From NCBI GenBank assembly GCA_035578155.1, contig JAPWDM010000001.1:171516395-171580394 (forward strand): 64,000 nucleotides of DNA, read 5' to 3'. Of the stretch, positions 1-12,424 are shown in pieces; within the stretch, counting starts at the first letter, position 1; each line of letters opens with the position of its first letter. The translations under genes were made by a program, and so were the position numbers. The notes beneath the pieces were generated by a model. That model worked only from the letters and a program-made list of their open reading frames with translations. It searched no databases and was not told the origin of the DNA. The stretch is from Brachynemurus nebulosus (taxonomy: Eukaryota > Arthropoda > Insecta > Neuroptera > Myrmeleontidae).

Positions 1-1084
1 CGATGGTTAGTTCCGAAGTTATGAACAGTCAAAGTTTAGTGTGTGCTCTACTCTTTGAATTACTATAACTCGGTTAAAAATTGTCGTACAGCGATGAAAA
101 GGAAACTAAATTAAAGGAAAAAAAGTGATCTTTTGGAATATAATATTAGAATTAATTGAAAAAGAGTTTTTTGAACTAACAGTGAACTTTAAACATAAAA
201 GTTCCATTTCAAATTCTTACATCAAGTTTTTTTTAACCATAAACCAAAAACAGTAATCTATAAAAAAGTTTTAAGGAAAGATTCTGAAAGCAGAAATTCT
301 AAGCTTTCATTCTGTATTAAAATCAACGCTCTCTCATTTGTTTTGCCGAAAATGCAGGGACATAAACATAAAACACTATTTTTATAAAGACATGTAAAAT
401 CGCCAAAAAGTTTAGGACCAAAAAACATATGTAGTACTATTAGATATAGTCCTTCTTAAAAACATTTTTTACTACAACCATAAAATTGTAATTTAAAAAG
501 ACAATCTTACATAAAAAAAATTGATTGTTTGTGTCCAAACTAATTTCAAAAATGCATTTCATTATAAATTTGTCCATTAGAACAGAAACGATTCTTAACT
601 GAATAAAATTAAGTTCGTCAAAATTATTTAAATTTTTAAAAAAAATTGTTTAAGTTTTTTAAATTTAACTGGTTGTTGTATTTTAATCATTTTTGGTATG
701 AATTCTTATATCTGATGGTATCTGATATATATTTTTTTTTAATAATCTTGTGTATAGTTTTAGTAAAATTAATGTAATTGATGAAAATTTTTTTTTATTT
801 TCTCACTGCTGCTTGAAAATTGTTATGCTGCCCACCATGAACCTCTTAAAAAAAAATGTGTCTATACGTTCGTGTCCTCATATTTTTTACAAATTAGAGA
901 AAAAAAATTTATGTACCCTAGACCACGTACATACAATACACTTAAAAGTTTTATATTGATTGCGTTATTCGTTACGGAGAAAAAAATTCTTGAATTGAAA
1001 TCCTTCTTTTCTGATATTTTAAAGTGATGTAACGCCTTAATGTTTTTGCAACCAGTACATATTTGTACTATGTACATAAGTGGC
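1..1084. other. AT-rich intergenic, no gene
   Basis: Highly AT-rich DNA with many homopolymer runs. The only open frames are short and lack codon structure or recognisable motifs. I see no supported gene or clear element boundary. Confidence 0.6.
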
Positions 1085-1450
1085 GTGTACTTTACATTAT
1101 TTTAATAGCAACCCGAGCAATGAGATATGTACGTTTGCATAAGATGCTTTCTCAGCTTTCTGCTTTCCTGCTTTTGAGTTTTCTGTAATTATTAAATTAG
1201 TTAAAAATACTTTTTATTTATAATGAATAAAAAAGTTTATATTAAAAAATAAGATACACAATGGTAGAGAAAAATGAAGGAAATTTTTATTTTCATTTGG
1301 CGAAAAGGTAATTTGTAAACAAAAATAAAAAAAAAAAATATTTTTAAAAACAAATTAAAATATTATCAAGAAATTTTTAATTAATACAGAAAACGAATGA
1401 CATCAAGAGCTATTATGGTTTTAGAAGATGTTTTCATCATTAAGTAGGGT
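1085..1450 (+). repeat. Dispersed repeat, copy A (pairs with 9040-9410)
   Basis: This ~370-bp stretch is matched in the same orientation by about 9040-9410. Shared landmarks in order are CTTTCTGCTTT, TTTTCTGTAATTATTAAATT, TTCATTTG, a TATGGTTTTA/CATGGTTTTA block and CATTAAGTAGGGTAG. The copies differ by many indels, so the duplication is old. They lie on either side of the P450 gene. I do not recognise the family. Confidence 0.6.
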
Positions 1451-2430
1451 AGAATACGCAGAATACAGAATGAAAGTGAAAACAAAATTGTGTAGTTGGT
1501 CCTGAGCAATTTTGAGCAGGCTAGTCAAATTTACTTTTGAAATTTAAATAGGAAAAAATATGAAGTGTGTCCATTTTGCCAATATTGGTACGGATCGCTA
1601 AAAAGCAGACAACGTAATTATAGGACTTTCTTGTCCCATTTTTGCTTTTGACAGATGCCGGAGAGAGGGGGTTTCAGTAGCCGATAAAGGTTTGATACTA
1701 TATAAGTAATTATGAATATGTGTTAGCCAAATAATCCCTATATGATCGTGTTTATAAGTCAAAAAATGAAAGGATTATTGGGAAGCGTGTTCTGAAGTTT
1801 TTCCTTCGAAATTCTAGTATTCAAATCAGCAGTCAAATTTCATTTGTCACAGTCGAAAAGATATTTTACGTGGAAGTTGCAAATCATGAAAACAAGACAT
1901 AAAAATTCTAAATGATTCAATCAATATAAAAGGTAAGTAATTATTTTATTTTCTCAATGACTTGCAAAAAAAGAAAAAAATTTTTCAACATTATCAATTA
2001 AAACAAATCTATTATGATGTTTACAAGGTGTTCCAAAACTATTCAACTATCCAACTATGAAAAGTTTCCAAAATAATTGCTAAAAATAACCTTTGAGATG
2101 CTTTGTATTAAATGATTTAAATTGCATGTTTTTGATAATTTATTTTTTGTTTGTATCTAACTGGTAGTACAGATATCGCTCGCAGTTAGCCATAATTTGT
2201 TACACTCAAACAAATATCATATATAGCTTTATAGTTTTTTTTTAATCTAAATATAAAATGGAATAAAAGTCATAATTCATAATAAAAATAAATATTACTG
2301 GCTCACGGTCAATAACTAACTCAGACACTTCGCTGTACGACGTCAACAATTCCTTATAAAACGGATACATATAGCCCCAATCTGTTAAGTTACCATCGAT
2401 ACCGGAGCTGTTGAACCTTCACACCGGTTT
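1451..2430. other. Intergenic, no gene
   Basis: No supported coding region. Around 2320-2375 there is a block (CAGACACTTCG then GACGTCAACAATTCC) that is also found diverged near 45725-45765, so this is probably the edge of a dispersed repeat. Confidence 0.5.
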
Positions 2431-2438
2431 GCCTAGAC

Positions 2439-2783
2439 CAATGGTTCCCAAAATAGTCTATATCGACTACTAGGGGTTGATTATTGGGGGTTTGTGAGAT
2501 GTAAATGGGGCTCTACAACAGCAGAGTAGACGTAGAGTGGGTTTTGCTCGCCGTAAAATGATAAAATGAGGAGTTAGTGACTGGTAACCCTCTCCACCTG
2601 CATTTTGCTTGTCCCAAATTACCATAAAATGAGAAGTTGGTTACTGGTGACTTTTTTTTGGCACGCTACCTACAATTTTTTTCGAAATTTGTTCTTGAAT
2701 TTCTGAATTTGTATAGGGAGTCTATCTAAAACCAAAAACCATGGCAATTGGACTACGAGACAAAAAAAATTTGGGAACCACTA
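2439..2783. mobile_element. hAT-type MITE with 8-bp target duplication
   Basis: A 345-bp non-autonomous element. The ends are CAATGGTTCCCAAA on the left and the inverse of TAGTGGTTCCCAAA on the right. It is flanked by a perfect 8-bp direct repeat GCCTAGAC at 2431-2438 and 2784-2791. An 8-bp duplication with a YARTGGTTCCC end is typical of hAT transposons. The interior holds two similar blocks around AAAATGAGGAGTT and AAAATGAGAAGTT and no ORF, so any movement would depend on a transposase supplied in trans. Confidence 0.85.
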
Positions 2784-2791
2784 GCCTAGAC

Positions 2792-3533
2792 AGAGAGCGG
2801 GTTACAATTGTTTATTAATTAATGTATTAATTGTCAAAACAGTGTATCAGTGTTGGTCGTTTCGTCATAATTTTTCATGACCGTTAACGTGTTAATCAAT
2901 TTCTATTTTTAACCGACTTCAAAAACGAGAAGGTTCTCAATTCAACCCGTATGTTTTTTTATGTATGTACACCGATTTCTCCCACATTTCTGGCCCAATT
3001 TACGTCATTCCTTTTTTGGTTAGTAGATATAGTGCTTCAGGTGTATAGTTCCATAAAAGTTCTATAGTTCCATAAAAATTTTGTTAATATTGATTGAGTA
3101 ATTTTTTAACCATTTTCAATAATATGAACAATATGAATAATTATGGCAAATTTAAAATTTGCATATGCAAAATTGTTTACTTTAATATCTATAGTAACAT
3201 ATTTCTTTAATTTATGTTAATACAATTATCCTAAAAATGATTTTCTGTCAGTACCAAATTTAAAAAATTCTTTGATGACTTGAAAAATTGGTGGATTTTC
3301 ATTGATTTCTTATTTTCCTAGTAATTATTACTTTAAACATTATTAATGTTCCAAATTTCAAAGCAAAGTCAGTGAGTGCCCAAAATTAATGATTTTTGGG
3401 CACTGGTAGGTATTTTGGAAACTATTCCACCTCAACGTATGGGAATTTGAAACTTAATAAAAAAATTTTAAAAACTAAATAAAAAATTGTAACGGGGTGG
3501 ACTCATAAGCATTGTCACTAAAAGGTATGAAAT
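2792..3533. other. Intergenic with repeat debris
   Basis: No gene. At 2911-2950 the sequence ACCGACTTCAAAAACGAGAA opens a block resembling the CCGACTTCAAAAA ends of the foldback that follows at 3534, which suggests a decayed copy of that family. Confidence 0.5.
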
Positions 3534-3750
3534 AAAAGCTCTTTAAAAAAACCGACTTCAAAAAGTAAAAAATAATTAATAGCAAGAATTTTGAAGTCAG
3601 GCGGGGAGTAGTATAAAAAAGAAGAATTTATGAATTTTTCAAGCACATCCAATCGCAATTTTACATACGACGCCCCGCTTGACTTCAAAATTCGTGCTAT
3701 TAATTATTTTTTATTTTTTGAAGTCGGTTTTTTAAAAGAGCTTTTATTAT
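3534..3750. repeat. Foldback element with CCGACTTCAAAA arms
   Basis: Inverted repeat of ~75-bp arms around a ~60-bp spacer. The left arm (about 3534-3608) runs from AAAGCTCTTTAAAAAAACCG to GAAGTCAGGCGGGG. The right arm (about 3671-3750) is its near-complete inverse. No ORF. This looks like a MITE or foldback that would form a long hairpin. Confidence 0.75.
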
Positions 3751-4766
3751 CAAACTTTTTTTTGAGGACATTTTATTTATTTCAACTACTATAATAATAT
3801 ATACTTACATTATGTTCTTTAAAAACAAACAAATTATTATTTCTGTTATTATATTTAAAGTAATAATTAGGTAAGACGTCATATTTGCTAGTTCAAGGTT
3901 ACCGCCTCCCAATTGTAATAGCATTAAGTTGAATAAAACTATAAGAGTGTTCACTGATTGGTATTTTTTTTTCAATACATTATCTTATTGTCAACGAGCG
4001 AGGTATAATTGTACAGGTACTTTAATAATATTGATATCTGATTGCCTTGTATACGTATGTAATATCTCTTTCGTAGATATCATTAATTACTATCTATTAT
4101 TAAAACTAGTGTAGTTTTAATTGTGACATTGTTGAGTTATTTATACATAATAGTGGAAAATTAATCAACTCATTTGACCGTACGTAGCATACGCATAAAC
4201 ATTTTTTAAATTTTTCATTGTACATTGTAAATAATAACTAATAAGTTACAAAAATTAGTAAAATTGCTTAAGTGTAATAATTTTTACACTGATAAAAGTG
4301 TAATTTTACTTTATTGAATGAAAAATACATAAATTTGTGTCTTTAATTTATATTCACGCTATAAATTGATGTATCTTTTTATATAATTGTCTAAAATTAT
4401 ATTTTTGTTAGTTGAATATTAAACATAAACCATGAATATATATAAATTGTCTAAAATTACAGTGAATTTTTTTCACGTTTACCGATAACATTTAAGAACA
4501 GTGGTCTACTTTATATATTTTGTTTTTAGACAGGATGTAAAAAAGATCATTTTCGTAATACCTATACAGGGCAGGCAGGTTTTCATTTTACTTATAAAAT
4601 TTTGTTAGCAACTACGAATCGAAGAGTTTTTTGATTGCTAAAGACTTGTTAATAATGACCCCTAGAAAAAAATCGGTTTTGAATATCCATTATATGTTAA
4701 TTTTTGTGTAATTTTACAGAATATTTCAGAATAATATACTATCCTTATTTTGAATGATAAGAAACG
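3751..4766. other. P450 upstream region, no gene
   Basis: AT-rich DNA between the foldback and the P450 start codon. It should hold the P450 promoter and 5' leader, but I cannot place a convincing TATA/initiator pair. A short perfect-type inverted repeat around TTTTTACACT/AGTGTAATTTT lies near 4270-4310. Confidence 0.4.
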
Positions 4767-7723
4767 ATGCTTGTGGAAGCTCTCTTATTAGCAGCGACAA
4801 TAATACTCTTAATATTATGGTTGTATGTTGAGGCACCAAATTACACATTAAAAAAGAAATTAGAAACAATACCGGGACCAAAACCATTACCAATTCTTGG
4901 AAACACATTAGGAATCACACGGCAGAAAAGTATACTAGGATATTTAACGAAATGTGCAAAGGAGTACGGACCCGTTTATAAACTTCATTTCCCTGGCCAT
5001 ATTGTGGTTAATTTGACCAGCCCGGATGATATTGAGGTATAAATAATTATTTTATTTGTATAAACTCTTCAGGATAACTATTTATAACCGATTCCACCCA
5101 CATCACTGTTTTTTGCTTTACTTCGATCGCTTACATTACGTTGATATAATTGTGAACGATTTACGATGTGTGACAGAGTCTTACTGACTTAACCACATAG
5201 TCGAAATCGCTTTTTACTAGTTCTGAGTTGACGTATACCATTTAGCGGCTTAATTAACTGGCTTAACTTTATTATAGATATTACTAAAGAGTAACGAATT
5301 ACTTGACAAATCTAAGATAACAAAAGAATTTATTGGACCATGGCTCGGAGACGGATTAGCACTAAGCTCAGGTAATTCATTAAGGTTTCTAAATTCAAAG
5401 TTAAACTTTATACGAATCTGTAAATTTCATTTAAATATGTATGCAACTTTTTAGGAGACAAATGGAAAGAACATCGTAAATTAATAACGCCTGCATTCCA
5501 CTTTAATATTTTAGAAAAATTCTTTGAAGTTTTCAGAGAACAAACGAATGTTCTAATTGAAATTTTAAAAACGAAGACAAATCAAAATATTGATATTTTC
5601 GAGTTCCTACAATTATTTGCTCTTGATGTTATTTGTGGTAAGAAAAATTAATCTAAACAGATAAAACAGAAAATTCAAATGTACGTTTTGTCCACTAGAA
5701 ACGGCAATGGGAACAAAAATTCATGCCCAAACAAAATTGGAAGGAAATGATTACGTCAGAGCAGCGAAACAGTAAGAAACGAAATTAAATTTAAAGGAAA
5801 CCACTCATGGGAATGTATAAGTAACATTTCAATAAATTTTTAGAGTATTGAAATGCATCTCTGATCGTTTAACCAGTCCCATTTTATCGATTCCCTTTGT
5901 GTATTCACTTTCGCCTACGGGAAGAAAAGAGGCAGAAGCAGTAAAAGTCCTTAAATCAACGACAGATAGAGTCATCCAAACACGTCGAGAGCAATTGATC
6001 AATCAATCTAAAACTATCGATAACGAAAATAACGTATCAGGTTAAAAGAATGTTTAAAAACATGTTTATGTACGACTGAATCATAAAAGCCTATTTTATT
6101 ACATTGTTAAGAGATATAAAAAGTATTACTTTTTGGCACTAGTTGCATAATGAAAAGAAAAAAGCACTAGTGCTATAAAGAATAGTCTACTTGATAAATT
6201 TTAATTTTAATTTTACAATAAACAGAAAACACACTAACTTTATTTATATACCATATTTACAAATGTTGGCATAATTAATTATAATCACATAATCTGAACT
6301 ATTATTAATATTTATTCCAGGCAGCTTTTTCTCCTTTCTTTTTTAAATATTAATAAGTTTTATTGAAAAATCTTTTAAAAATACTCCCAATATTTTATTA
6401 GTTTTAGAGGACAGAGCAAAGCATACCAAAGCATATTTTAAACACAATAAATTTGTCTATGCCAACTATATATAAAATACATTTTTTATTTAAAGTATAG
6501 GCGTGAGATTTATAAATTCGATTTTTATCGATAACTAGGAATTTTAACAGTCGTACATAAAGCTTTGTATGCAACTTGTACATAATTTGACTTTATGAAC
6601 TCGCCTTTTTTTATTGGCCTCGCTCGCAAGCTCGCTCAGCCATAAACACGGCTCGTTCATAATGATCTTCATTATGTACTTGTTGCATAAATAGCTATTA
6701 TTAACACGGTTATAATAGGCTAATATTTTTTCAGATTTAGGGGAAAAGAAGCGGGTTGCATTTTTAGACTTACTGTTACAAGCCCGACATACAGATGGAA
6801 GACCATTGACTAATCAAGAAATATCTGACGAAGTTCAAACGTTTATGTTTGCGGTAAGAATGTGGTAAATTGCGAGACTTAAAATTCTCTTTATGAAGAC
6901 TAATTAAATTTTTAGCGCCACGATACTACTTCAACACAAATGAGTTTTTTACTATATTTACTAACAACGGAACCTGAGATACAGGTAAATAATTATAGCT
7001 AGGATTAACGTTAACACACACACATTCAGGCATACTTTACCACTCATCTTCTAATCGCTTTAGGAAAAACTATATCAAGAACAGTGTGAAATATTAGGCG
7101 AAGACAAATGTGAGCCAACATTTCAAGATATTCAAAATATGAATTATTTAGAACGAGCAATTAAAGAAAGTCAGCGTCTTTGGGGAAGTGTGCTGAGTTA
7201 CGGAAGGCAAATATCGAAGGATCTACAACTGAAAACAAGTGCCTAAACATTTTAAAATCTAGCCTACTTGATTTAAGTTAATTTTTACCATTTTTGCAAT
7301 TTAGATGGATATGTCATTCCGAAAGGGACACAAGTTGATATATTTGCACACTATCTACACCGAAATCCAAAGGTATGGCCAGACCCCGAAAAATTTGATC
7401 CAGACAGATTTTTGCCGGAAAATGTTCGTAAACGAAGTGTATTTGCATTTGTACCATTTAGCGCTGGCCCTCGAAATTGTATAGGTAATAATGTTTGTTA
7501 ATATTACGTTGAAAATAATTTAAACTTACAATTCATTTTGGATGCAGGCCAAAGATTTGCGATGCTTGAAATGAAGACGTGCCTATCCAGTATTATACGA
7601 AATTTCCAAATTTTACCAGCTATTGACTCGAATGGAAAAAAGATTGAACCACAGATAGAATTAGTACTTTTATTAACTTCGTTAAATGGAGTCCAGATTC
7701 GCTTGTCTCCAAGAAAAAAATAA
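4767..7723 (+). CDS. Cytochrome P450, CYP4 family, ten exons
   Basis: Heme-thiolate monooxygenase of the CYP4 type, probably a microsomal enzyme oxidising lipids, hormones or xenobiotics; the substrate cannot be told. Exons with GT-AG borders: 4767-5036, 5278-5371, 5455-5637, 5699-5771, 5844-6040, 6735-6853, 6916-6984, 7064-7238, 7305-7484, 7548-7723. They join in phase to 511 codons, a normal CYP4 length. Seen in order: an N-terminal membrane anchor (residues ~3-22), a [11 protein letters not shown] hinge, ETAMG, an I-helix reading FMFARHDTT, the K-helix ESQR, PDRF (the PERF position) and the heme loop [10 protein letters not shown] with its cysteine ligand. The start was chosen because it opens directly into the anchor. 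A poly(A) signal AATAAA lies at 7780-7785. Oddity: the I-helix has Ala-Arg where CYP4 enzymes usually have Glu-Gly. No frameshift is seen, so the gene looks functional. Confidence 0.92.
6565..6695. repeat. Foldback insertion in P450 intron 5
   Basis: Inside the 694-bp intron 5, TATGCAACTTGTACATAAT at about 6569 is matched by its inverse near 6675-6690. The arms surround a GC-richer loop with repeated GCTCGC units (about 6618-6650). It probably explains why this intron is much longer than the others (54-241 bp). Confidence 0.6.
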
Positions 7724-7831
7724 TTTTTATCATCTGTATCTTCAGACTAGGATGGTGATTCAATGTAAATTATTTGTATAATAAATTATACTGCCTGTAC
7801 TGTATATTTTGTAATTATTGTTAAATATGTA

Positions 7832-8228
7832 CTGTCGTACTGAGACTAAAAAAAGCTTGAAAACTGAGGTACGGAGTAAGGAGGGTGTTCTGCATATTTA
7901 ACTATAGTAGATTATATATCTATGTATTTAATACTATTCGGTGCTATTCTACAATATTTTGAATTGCTTATAGTATTTTAAATTAATATTTGCTTAGTTT
8001 TATTAAAAAATTATACGACAATTTTATTTAAATTGACTTATTTGTAAGTATGTATAAAATAATTATCAATAAATTAAATTATATAATATAATATTTTGTT
8101 AAAAAGTCAACATCTTTTCAAGTCAACTATAGAGATATAAATCTGCTATTTTAGAAAGAGAAGAGTAATAATAAAAAGAGACAAATCAAAGGGGAGGCCA
8201 TGATATTTTTTTAGTCTCAACACGACAG
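7832..8228. mobile_element. MITE with TA target duplication
   Basis: Terminal inverted repeats: CTGTCGTACTGAGACTAAAA on the left and the inverse of CTGTCGTGTTGAGACTAAAA on the right, each flanked by TA (7830-7831 and 8229-8230). The TA duplication points to the Tc1/mariner superfamily. No transposase ORF. It sits ~50 bp beyond the P450 poly(A) signal. Confidence 0.7.
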
Positions 8229-8230
8229 TA

Positions 8231-9039
8231 TGTGAAAACTTTAATATAGTATATTATTAAGTCCTAAAATATCATACGTTAATGCGTTCTACAGTCCTAT
8301 GATTACAACATTCACTTCATATACCAATAGAACCAATACACAAGGTCTTACCATCGAGGACCAAAAAAAAAACTTGAATCACGCAATATACATCGCTTTT
8401 CAGATCGATTTTCAATCATTGCCGATCGCCTGAATTCATCCTGAGACAGTTCGTTGCCAATCGTCCGACTACCTACTAAAAAAAAAAAAAAACGCCATCT
8501 TCTACCAAATCCCGGATTGCCATTTCTTAGTGATATTTATAGGTTAGATTCATTGTACCTATTACACTACCCGTATAGCCAGCTGACAGTAGCTTACTCC
8601 TTATATCTAGGCAATTACAATACTTTATTGTCAAGTGACCCCTTACCTACTATTGCCAAGTGCATCAAGTCAGTGTTTCTCAGCAGACATGCAGATAAGT
8701 TATAAAAAATGATTTTTCATTCCTTAGAGCTCTTTATCGTGTTAAAAATGAGTGTGCCACAACTTCCATATTTACATTACATTTTCACATTACTTACCAA
8801 CGATTTAATAACAATTATTATTTTTTGGGGAAATATAACTTTAGAGCATAAATTTAAATTAATAAGTTTTAAGTATTTTCATAAGGAAGAAAAAGTTTGT
8901 ACACACCACAAGCAAATAACCAGTTCTTAAATGAGTCACTCATAACGCTATGACTCTTCTTTCGCCTTCCTGATACACCTCTCTGATGCACTTAACTGTT
9001 ACTTTTTATTTAAAATAATGTTTTGCAACGAGTACCATG
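8231..9039. other. Intergenic, no supported gene
   Basis: Two short open frames (8454-8705 and 8709-8930, plus strand) are present, but neither has a recognisable domain, good codon context or a promoter I can defend. I treat both as chance. Confidence 0.45.
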
Positions 9040-9410
9040 ATATAACTAGCGTATACTTTACGTTTAATAGTAATGTATGTATATAAAATATAAAAAACTT
9101 AGCTTTCTGCTTTTCTGCTTTTTCGTTTTCTGTAATTATTAAATTAGATAAAAATATTTTTTTTTTTAATAAAAAAGAAAGTGAATAAAAAATGTTTATA
9201 TTAAAAATAAAACACAAGAAAAGTAGAAAAAAAGAAAAATTTAATTTTCATTTGAGGAAAAAATAATTACAAACAAAAATAAAAAATATATAATTTTTAA
9301 AAACCAATTAAGATATTATTAAGAAAAAATTAATATAAAAAACTAATCCTATCAAGGGCTATCATGGTTTTAAAAGATGTTTTAATCATTAAGTAGGGTA
9401 GTAAAGGTTG
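9040..9410 (+). repeat. Dispersed repeat, copy B (pairs with 1085-1450)
   Basis: Diverged direct copy of the repeat at 1085-1450, ending in the same CATTAAGTAGGGTAG block. See that entry. Confidence 0.6.
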
Positions 9411-9816
9411 AATTCAGTAAATTGAATAAAAATAGAATAGAATTAGCAATACCTATATGAACTGTGTTCTTTCTTAGAATGGTAGAATTTTAAATTAAAA
9501 TACGTATAAGCTATAGGTAGATTCCAGGCAAAGATTTTCTTTATTTGAAAGATACAGAGCCGGATTTATCTAAGTGCATTTGGGATAGATGATCTGGAGT
9601 CCACATAAGAATTCAGTTTATGAATCCGAAGTAGTAAAAGTGCCCCACAAAACTTTCAGTGTACTCGATTAGAATTGTGAAGGTGGTTACAGGATCTATT
9701 TAAAAGCATATTGAAGCCATCTTGCTGGATTTCCTTTAAGGTGTAGAACGAAAATTATTGCTCATTCGATTTCCGAAAAAAGTGAAATATATGCATATTT
9801 CGTAACCATAACATAA
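9411..9816. other. Intergenic, no gene
   Basis: Nothing recognisable between the dispersed repeat and the mariner left end. Confidence 0.5.
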
Positions 9817-9818
9817 TA

Positions 9819-10736
9819 CGAGGTGTGGCAATTAAGTTCCGGGAATTTGTCAATAAAAAACAAGAAAATGAAGTTTTAAGAAAAATTTTACTATCGGCCT
9901 TCACAATAATCTCCCTTTAACTCTACACAACGATTCTAACGTTTCTCCCATGATTGGAAACACCCTTGGTAGTCCTTCGAAGTTAGCCCGTTTAGCACCA
10001 CGGTTAGAGCTTCTTGGATATCCTGTACGCCGCCATGATGAGTTCCCTTGAGGTGCGACTTCATCTTGGGGAATAGAAAAAAGTCGCAGGGAGCAATATC
10101 GGGGCTATAGGGTGGGTGAGGCAACGTTGGGATGCCTTTTTTTGCCAAAAACTCTTGCACAACGAACGAGGAATGGGCTGGTGCATTATCGTGATGCGAG
10201 ATCCAGCCATCCTTCTCGTGTAACATCTTGCGAACCGTTTCTTTGTTGATGTTTAACTCGTAAAACAATGCACGAATGCTTAGGCGACGGTTAGACGTGA
10301 TCAACATGCGCAAACGATCAACATTCGCGTCGGTACGAGAGGTAACGGGAGCTCCTTCGCGTGGATCATCTTCCACCGATTCACGCCCTTCCTTGAACCG
10401 CTTCGCCCATTCAAACACACGAGTTTTTGACATGCTATCGTCTCCATAGACAACCTGCAATTTTCGGAGGATTTCCGAGGGTTTTTCGCCAGATTTCACT
10501 AAAAATTGAATCACAACACGTTGCTTGTAATGTACGTTACACATTTTCACTACGCCACTAAAAAAGTTACTTGCAAAAAATACGCATAAAACAAAAACCA
10601 ATCGTGCTATATACTTAAACTTTGAACTCTAACTAAAAGGAAGATCCCCCTTCTTAGACAGATGATAACAAATGAAAAAAGTGTTGCCAGTTTTTAAATT
10701 ATAACTAAATTCCCGGAATTTAATTGTCGCACTTCG
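9819..10736 (-). mobile_element. Internally deleted mariner transposon
   Basis: A 918-bp element with ~30-bp terminal inverted repeats (left CGAGGTGTGGCAATTAAG, right inverse of CGAAGTGCGACAATTAAA) and TA target duplications at 9817-9818 and 10737-10738. Full-length mariners are about 1.3 kb. The missing ~400 bp maps inside the transposase gene. The intact ends mean it could still be moved in trans. Confidence 0.9.
9936..10544 (-). pseudogene. mariner transposase, central deletion
   Basis: An open frame of 202 codons from the methionine in MCNVHYKQR; the 19 codons upstream in frame are probably not used. The N-terminus is the mariner helix-turn-helix DNA-binding half (FLVKSGEKPSEILRKLQVVY, then VFEWAKRFKEGRESVEDDPR). 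After a second HTH-like part ending VRKMLHE the frame jumps directly to HHDNAPAHSS, which holds the second catalytic Asp, and continues to YSPDIAPCDFFLFPK, which holds the third. The stretch with the first catalytic Asp is gone, so the protein should bind ends but not cut. The reading frame survived the deletion, which leaves a possible dominant-negative binder. Confidence 0.88.
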
Positions 10737-10738
10737 TA

Positions 10739-11500
10739 TATCAAGCTTCGAACAAAATTATTCTGCATAACTATCAAGTTTTCATTAACTCATTTTTAAA
10801 TATCCACATTTAAAAATCTTTTAAAAATTGACTCTATAGCAATTAAAAATCTCATCACATTGAAATTTTTTTCAAATCTAACAATTTTTATCATCTAAAA
10901 TAATCACTGGGACAATTACCTCTACATTTAATTAAAAATATACATATGTATACGAACAAAACAAATTTAACAACGCCATGTTGAAAATGTAGAAAATCAT
11001 TTTTTCTAATAATACCAGTGTATAGTAATTTGTATCTAACTGTGCAAAAAGGACGCAAATAGAAACATAATAGCCATTTCCTTTTCTATTTCTATACAGA
11101 TACATTTATACGTTATGTTTCAAACTACTAAGGAACCTGCTAATTTTAATATAAACTATAAGGTGTCTGCAGGGTTTAAGTGGCGCCCGGGGCAGGGTCA
11201 AAAAATGGCGAAAAAATGTAGAAAAAAAGGATTTATTTTTCTCTCTCTAAAAAAGAAGTGAAGAGCAAAAAAACCTCATAAACCTAATTTTGGCGCCCCC
11301 AAGACCTGCCGCCCGGGGCACGTTTCCCGGCTACCCCTCTAGATCCGGCCCTGTCGGCGCCCCGGACGGTCGACCGGCTTGCCCGCCCCTTTACCCGGCG
11401 TTGGGTGGTGTCTGATGTACAATTAATATAATGATGCTTAACGTCCATTTTTTTTTAGATTTCTTATCTACAATAGAGGCGATTTGTCTACAATTTTATT
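10739..11500. other. Intergenic with decayed GC-rich repeat
   Basis: No gene. At 11165-11360 a GC-rich block (GGCGCCCGGGGCAGGG, then CTCTAGATCCGGCCCTG) resembles the interior and ends of the hAT-like element at 11558-12416. It is probably an older fragment of the same family. Confidence 0.5.
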
Positions 11501-11557
11501 TTCTAATCTATAGTATATCGTACCTCGACAATGAAACAGCCCCTTCTATACACACAT

Positions 11558-12416
11558 TCAGCCCCGGATCTACGATTTTTTTGGACTGGGGCAAAACTTG
11601 AAAATGGCGCCCCCTCTCTCCAAAATAATGTGACATAAATTGTCAAAAAAACTCATAAGTATATAAGTCCTTTATAAAACTCCAATTTTTCCCGTTGCGA
11701 CAATGATAAAAATTGAGGGTGTTGTAAAGGATCAATATAGGTACAAGTTGATTTTTTATTTTAATAAATCTACTCCAAACGCACTACAAGTTGCGCAAAT
11801 TTCAAATTTTTATCATCAATTCCATCAGAGATACAGGGGCGCAAAATTCCAAAATTTGGAAAAAAGTTTTCGGAAGTTTGTAAAAATTAAAGGGTGCAAG
11901 TTTCACAATGGAAATAGTGTGTATTTGTTTCATAATGGGTAGTTGCACCCGTATAGCTATTCTCATAAAAAATACTAAGCGAGATTTAATACATTCCTTC
12001 TATAAGAAAAAAAAATGTTTTCTAATAGAAGGCACGAAAATAGATTAAATATGGGCATCACTTAAAATAAAGAGACATTTATTACCTTTAAAATGGTATT
12101 TATTTCAACCTTTTAGGATGAACGGTTTACGAAATATGTGAATTGCCATAAATGGCTACAAGCGCACAAATCAACGCAGATTGGAAAACAAAAATGGCTA
12201 CCACGCTTAAACGGTTCAAGATAATTTTTTTTTAAGAATTGTTCTCAATACTTAATATAATAGAAACAACTGCAAGAATATTAATTTTTCCTAAAATGGC
12301 CGAGTAACCAACTTTTTTTAGATCATTTGATATAGACCGATCTAGTATGATTTTGACGCCCCCTGAAACTGACACCCGGGGCAGGGGCCCCGGTTTGCCC
12401 CCTTAGATCCGAGCCT
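11558..12416. mobile_element. hAT-like element with 8-bp duplication ACACACAT
   Basis: The ends AGCCCCGGATCTA and the inverse of AGGCTCGGATCTA are bracketed by ACACACAT at 11550-11557 and 12417-12424. The interior has GC-rich patches (TGGCGCCCCC, CACCCGGGGCAG). The 79-codon plus-strand frame at 11703-11942 has no recognisable domain. The element seems to have landed inside an older foldback, since TATCGTACCTCGACAATGAA before it is echoed in inverse near 12446-12470. Confidence 0.6.
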
Positions 12417-12424
12417 ACACACAT

